Part shown: positions 59,818-64,000 of the stretch, piece by piece
Layout: each line of letters begins with the position of its first letter
How positions within the stretch are numbered: the first letter of the stretch is position 1
Origin: Lyophyllum atratum
Lineage: Eukaryota > Basidiomycota > Agaricomycetes > Agaricales > Lyophyllaceae
Assembly (NCBI GenBank): GCA_014905825.1
Contig: JACGCN010000025.1
Span: forward strand, 744,001 to 808,000
Length of the DNA stretch: 64,000 nt
Direction of reading: 5' to 3'
Notes under the pieces: model-generated
Database searches by the model: none
Seen by the model: only the letters and a program-made list of their open reading frames with translations
What the model was told of the DNA's origin: nothing
Position numbers and translations under genes: made by a program

Positions 59818-60111
59818 GATGTAGAATACGCCAGAGTTATATTGATGTGTTATCGGAGTCTCGCCCCCATCAATTCACTCCATTTGTTCTCCAAAATGTT
59901 TGAGATGAGCGCCCCACAATCAATTCATAATCCATCTCTCCACAATACCCAACTAGACTGCCCGCCGTATCCAGTACGTCGTAATATCTGACACCTTTGT
60001 TCTTCCGCATTCCGCCTGCGTCCACCCTTGATCGTAAATTAGCGCCGAACTCGACATAAATACACACAACGCCACCTACCTGCGCCCTCTTCCCAGCACC
60101 CAGAGCCCATC

Positions 60112-63100
60112 ATGGTTCCCCCCGACATTTCGATGCTGAGCATCGATGGCGCACTACCTAGACTTCCTGCGGACGAAGACACTGATGACGCAGCCGCAGA
60201 TGATCGGTGCATCCGGAAGCTCAAGAACTACGCAAATTCTTTGCCCTACTCGATTGAACCGCTATGCAAGATGATGCAGATGCTTGACTTTATTATCTTG
60301 CGTCTCGTGCAGGCCGTAGAAGCGAAGGATTATGATGTCGGTCTGATGCAGTGGGACAGCATGTTAACCTAGTACGTCTTGCATGTACTTTGCTAGCGTC
60401 TCTGCTCACATTCTCGAAGCTGGTCCATGTTAAAGTATCCCATTCCAAAGGAGAAGCGTGTTCATTTGGCCAAGCTTTATTTCCAAGTCTGCATAATTCC
60501 CGGGATGCCGACGCAAGTTGTGGCGACATGTGCCGACGCTTTCTCGAACTTGACGAAATCGAAGAAGAAAATAACCATTGAGGACATGAGGCTGCCGTGG
60601 AAACCAATCTATGACATCCTTAAGGCAGACTTGTTCCTGACACGGAGGCAGTTTGAATACACGTACGTACTCTCCTGCCAACTGTTTTCAGTGTTCATCA
60701 CCGTAATGTATAGTCAACTATCGTGGTGTATGGGGTACCTTGCCGACCACGCACGAAGATTCTTTTCACCTGCTGCGATCGAAGAGATGCTTTCAACCTT
60801 CGTACCGCTCATTGACGGAACCAAGCTAGATGTGAGCTATTATTAGCTGCTTTATCGGTCTCGTTTCTTATTGTCGTCATCAGCACATTCTCGCACCACA
60901 GTACTACCTCCTCACGTTTCTACCCCTCACCCACCCTCAATCATATCTGCCTATGTTATTTCGGATGTGGGAGTCGATAAACTCCTATATGTATGATGAA
61001 CGGATGTTGCACTTTCTCTCAAAGTTGGCCGAGATGCATGTCAATCCTGCCGTTAGTGATCCGCGCAAAATTGCGGAACTTCCAGACGATGAGAGAGTGG
61101 AAGGCGAGGACAGACCCAGTTGGGCAAAAGAGGAAATGCAAGGTGAAGCTCAATGGACTGGCTTGTACAAAGACGTTGGCATTTTCTCTGAACACGAGTG
61201 GCATCTCCTCATGTGCAAATGCCTTGCTTCGATGGGTGTGTATGGTCGTCCTCACTTTCCTAAGCCGATGTTGACCTAGAAGATAATTCAGAGATACCAC
61301 TAGCAGACACCGGCTCGCTTACCACGGGACCGAATGCAGATAGCCAGGCCGGATTTGAGATAGGCAGGCTGCCAAAACCAACTTGGAGGATCAGTATGCC
61401 CCATTTTGACATATCAGAGGATGTGAAAACTCAAACAACTATCAGTATCTTTGGCTCGCATCATCGTTTATTCGATGGCGCCAGATGGCATTCCCGTACC
61501 TGCATCTAATGCTGCCACTCCTCTCTTCTCTCCTTTGCCGTCTGGCACGAACACACCCCAGATTCAGAACAGCACCTTGCAGGAATATCTCTCGGCGCCA
61601 TTGGGCAAGAAAGGGCATCCGGTACCCAGGACTTATTTGGCTGGATCAAGAGCTCTCGATTCGTTAGCAAGGCTGATCGCTTCCACGGAAAGTTTCTTCC
61701 ATCCTTCCAACTCTGGGGCATGGACAAATGATGTAAGTTACCTGTGCTATATGTAAACCGTGACCGCTCACGACTTTCTGCTGACAGCTAAGCGCATTTA
61801 TCAAATATATTGTATATGACTTCAACAAACGTAAGGTTGACTTCTTCTACTTGTCTCGATGCGAGGCCCATTTCATCTTCTAGGGTGGCACGAGGAACAA
61901 CAACCGGAATGCAAAACCCCACTGGTTAGTATTTTCGCGATCGGCTCACATTCGTCATTAACTATCTCATTTTTTGCAGCATCGTCGCTTGACGAAGGCG
62001 ATGAAACGAGAACTCGTCAAGTCACTTCGAACTGTGACTCTCCTAGCGGTGTTTTCCCAAGACTCTACAACGGTGTCGAACATACAAAGCTGTTTGAAGT
62101 CGATGAGTGTCATGGAGCCCGATCTTATACTGCACCCCATTCTTGAACGCGCAGTACCATCATTGGAAGCTTTAGTTGAGGTAAGTCAGACCGGGCCCTC
62201 GAATCTGGATTCATCATTCAATCTATGTTTCTGCAGACTCAGAGGACGATTGCGGTCATCAAGGCCTTAGGAGCTATTGCGCCAGCGATTGTTTCTCGTG
62301 AGGTGTATTATCCTGGCGCAAAACACCTGGTGCCGATCCTGGAGCTTTTAATACCAGGGATTGATCTGGTATGACATTCCGTGCTGTTTAATTCTCCTAC
62401 TCACCCCAAACACAGAACGATCCGTCTAAAACTGTAGAATTCTATGCCTTCTTGAAATGACCATCACTAATATGGGCCCTAGCTCTGCACCACCGCCTTT
62501 CTGGTTGAGATATCCCAGTTCATCAAGATTGGCGATCTGACTACAAACGAGGAACAGAGACCAGTTCTCGACGCAGAGCCGATATTGCCCCCGGACAACG
62601 CCTTGTCCCTACCTTCATTCTCCTTGGATGAGATGGATGGTCGCTACACTGATCTTGAGCCTAGGTTGTCGGATGAAGAGGAGGACGCCTTGGTCAAGGT
62701 TAGCGTTGCGCATTCCCAATTCTCATTTGGACCTGACGCTGTGCAAAGGATTCCACAGGTAGCTTTCCCGACTGGGTAACTAGTTTCATCCGCAGAGTGA
62801 TTCAGTTATTGGAGAACCTCCCAGACGAAGGCCCCGGTGGGTCTGCAGGCGGAGCAACCGAAAGTGAATCATATTATTCTGCCTGTAGTAGTTTTACTGA
62901 CGAATAATAGTCCAGATTGTTGATGCGGTGACTGGTGCCTGCAGTCAGATCTGTGTGCACTTGTCTGAGCCGCTCTATGACTTGGTGCTGAACATGATCT
63001 TTGATTACGCCAGTACGAATGTGCGGCCTAATGCAGTGCGGGCAATCCATCAACTTGTAGAATGTGTTGCGAACGCGGACCCTGTCAAAACCCTCGCCAA

Positions 63101-64000
63101 GTTCTTCCATTTCTGTGCAAAGAATATTCGGACTGAACTTGAAAATGGGGCTAGTTCCCTCAGGACAACATCCGTTTCCAACCCCCTCCCATCAGATGCT
63201 ACTTTACACTGGAGTATGTTCCTTTCGTTTCCCATGGACCCATGCTCACCTAGAGATCTCTGTAGACCTGGCTATTTTACGAGGCACGATATATAAGTAA
63301 GTGTTCGAACAAAATTCACATCTTTGATTGAGCTTATAGCTCCCATTAGTGACGGGCGTTCTGTACGTCTAAGCCCTCATCAACATTTTACTAAATTGAC
63401 TGGTTTGGATAGCTCTTGAAGTATAAAGATGATCTAATATCGCTCTTGCAACTACTCCATAACAAAACCTTTTCAAAACGTGGTTATTCATGGAGTGGGA
63501 AACTCCTTTCCAGCACATTACTCACGCTAACACACACCTACCCCCTGGAGAATAAGTTAGCTAACCCCGACGAGTGGAATAGTCCTGGTATGACACACAA
63601 AGTTATACCTAGCGATATCTAATGCGTGATTGCTTTCAGAATTTCAAACCAATCATCACCGGCACTGGGGCAAGTTATATGGACCGGATGAAGTCACGGT
63701 TAGGATCGCTCCAAATGACCTTGCTTCGAACATTCACATATAGTTTCTAGATTTCGTGGCACTCGCCGAATGACGAGGAGATCCAGTTCGCGCTTGATAT
63801 TTTCAAGACGCTTGTCGAGCCAACCCTGGTGATCCTCGAACGTTTGATCGGAAACGGTAGGTCGAGATGATTTCAATGCAAAATAAAGACCCAGATCGAA
63901 TCTCCCCGACAGATGTTGCTCGCGACGAAGTCTGGCGCAATGACTTCTGTCGGTTCGTCAGAGCTCTTTGCAATATCAGCCATGTCTAATAGACACTCTG
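60112..64000 (+). CDS. BLM10: proteasome activator Blm10/PA200, 5' part (runs off the window)
   Basis: N-terminal part of the very large HEAT-repeat protein that caps the 20S proteasome. Start at 60112 (MVPPDISMLSIDGALPRLPADEDTDDAAADDRCIRKLKNYANSLPYSIEPLCKMMQMLDFIILRLVQAVEAKDYD). The diagnostic BLM10 blocks follow: KYPIPKEKRVHLAKLYFQVCIIPGMP, ADAFSNLTKSKKKITIEDMRLPWKPIYDILKADLFLTRRQFEYT, and WCMGYLADHARRFFSPAAIEEMLSTFVPLIDG. Then PMLFRMWESINSYMYDERMLHFLSKLAEMHVNP and further exons such as QICVHLSEPLYDLVLNMIFDYASTNVRPNAVRAIHQLVECVANADP. Many short introns of 45-60 nt. About half the gene is inside the window; the 3' end lies beyond 64000. Confidence 0.92.

Noticed and set aside
1..64000. CRISPR arrays, insertion sequences, bacterial operons, rRNA, selenocysteine elements
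   Set aside because: No repeat-spacer pattern, transposase, terminal inverted repeats or rRNA segments were seen; the gene structures are eukaryotic.

Overview
The window is nuclear DNA from a filamentous basidiomycete, probably an Agaricomycete. Nearly every gene is cut by many short introns (mostly about 45 to 60 nt, GT-AG), genes lie about 2.5 kb apart on both strands, and products include fungal-type Ric1, Pff1, Ssk2-class MAPKKK, Rad14, Bio2, Blm10 and an RNA-silencing RNA-dependent RNA polymerase. I see no bacterial operon features, transposase, rRNA, intact tRNA or CRISPR array. It reads as an ordinary chromosome-arm segment of core genes. Gene spans run from start to stop codon and include introns; most splice sites were read by eye.

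Layout. Positions 0.2 to 11.7 kb are all on the minus strand: a 2-oxoglutarate/Fe(II) oxygenase, RIC1, a Ups1-type PRELI lipid-transfer protein, a PhnP-like metallo-beta-lactamase-fold hydrolase, and an Rbg2/DRG2-type GTPase. A 144-bp divergent gap leads to a plus-strand Ssk2/SskB MAP kinase kinase kinase (11.8-16.3 kb). From 16.6 to 37.4 kb the genes are again on the minus strand: an unrecognised multi-pass membrane protein, the very long TFIIIC B-block subunit gene (TFC3 type, 19.5-26.9 kb), a Ups2-type PRELI protein, the vacuolar M28 protease Pff1, a peroxisomal ABCD half-transporter, a HAD-like phosphatase and a beta-carbonic anhydrase. From 38 to 49 kb on the plus strand come a RINT1/Tip20 tether, the RdRP, Rad14/XPA and a peroxisomal acyl-CoA thioesterase. 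RPS27 (minus) and a BTG/Tob-domain protein (plus) diverge around 50 kb. A gene-poor stretch (52-55.3 kb) precedes biotin synthase, a Rex4-like protein that appears to have lost its catalytic acids, an Rxt2-like protein, and the 5' part of the proteasome activator BLM10, which runs off the end.

Functional themes. Two PRELI-family mitochondrial lipid-transfer proteins (Ups1 type and Ups2 type) lie in one window. Peroxisomal fatty-acid metabolism is represented twice (ABCD transporter, thioesterase ending in AKL). RIC1 and RINT1/Tip20 both act in Golgi-ER trafficking. I see no sign that these are physical clusters; fungal gene order is loose.

Most striking signal: conserved motifs are repeatedly split over very small exons. 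There is a 9-nt exon in the thioesterase, a run of 18, 16, 15 and 14-nt exons at the start of RBG2, a 17-nt exon behind a probable GC-AG intron in the HAD gene, a 21-nt exon in BIO2, a 25-nt exon in carbonic anhydrase and a 27-nt exon in the MBL hydrolase. A second notable signal is a B-box-like element inside the unusually long first intron of the TFIIIC B-box-binding subunit itself.
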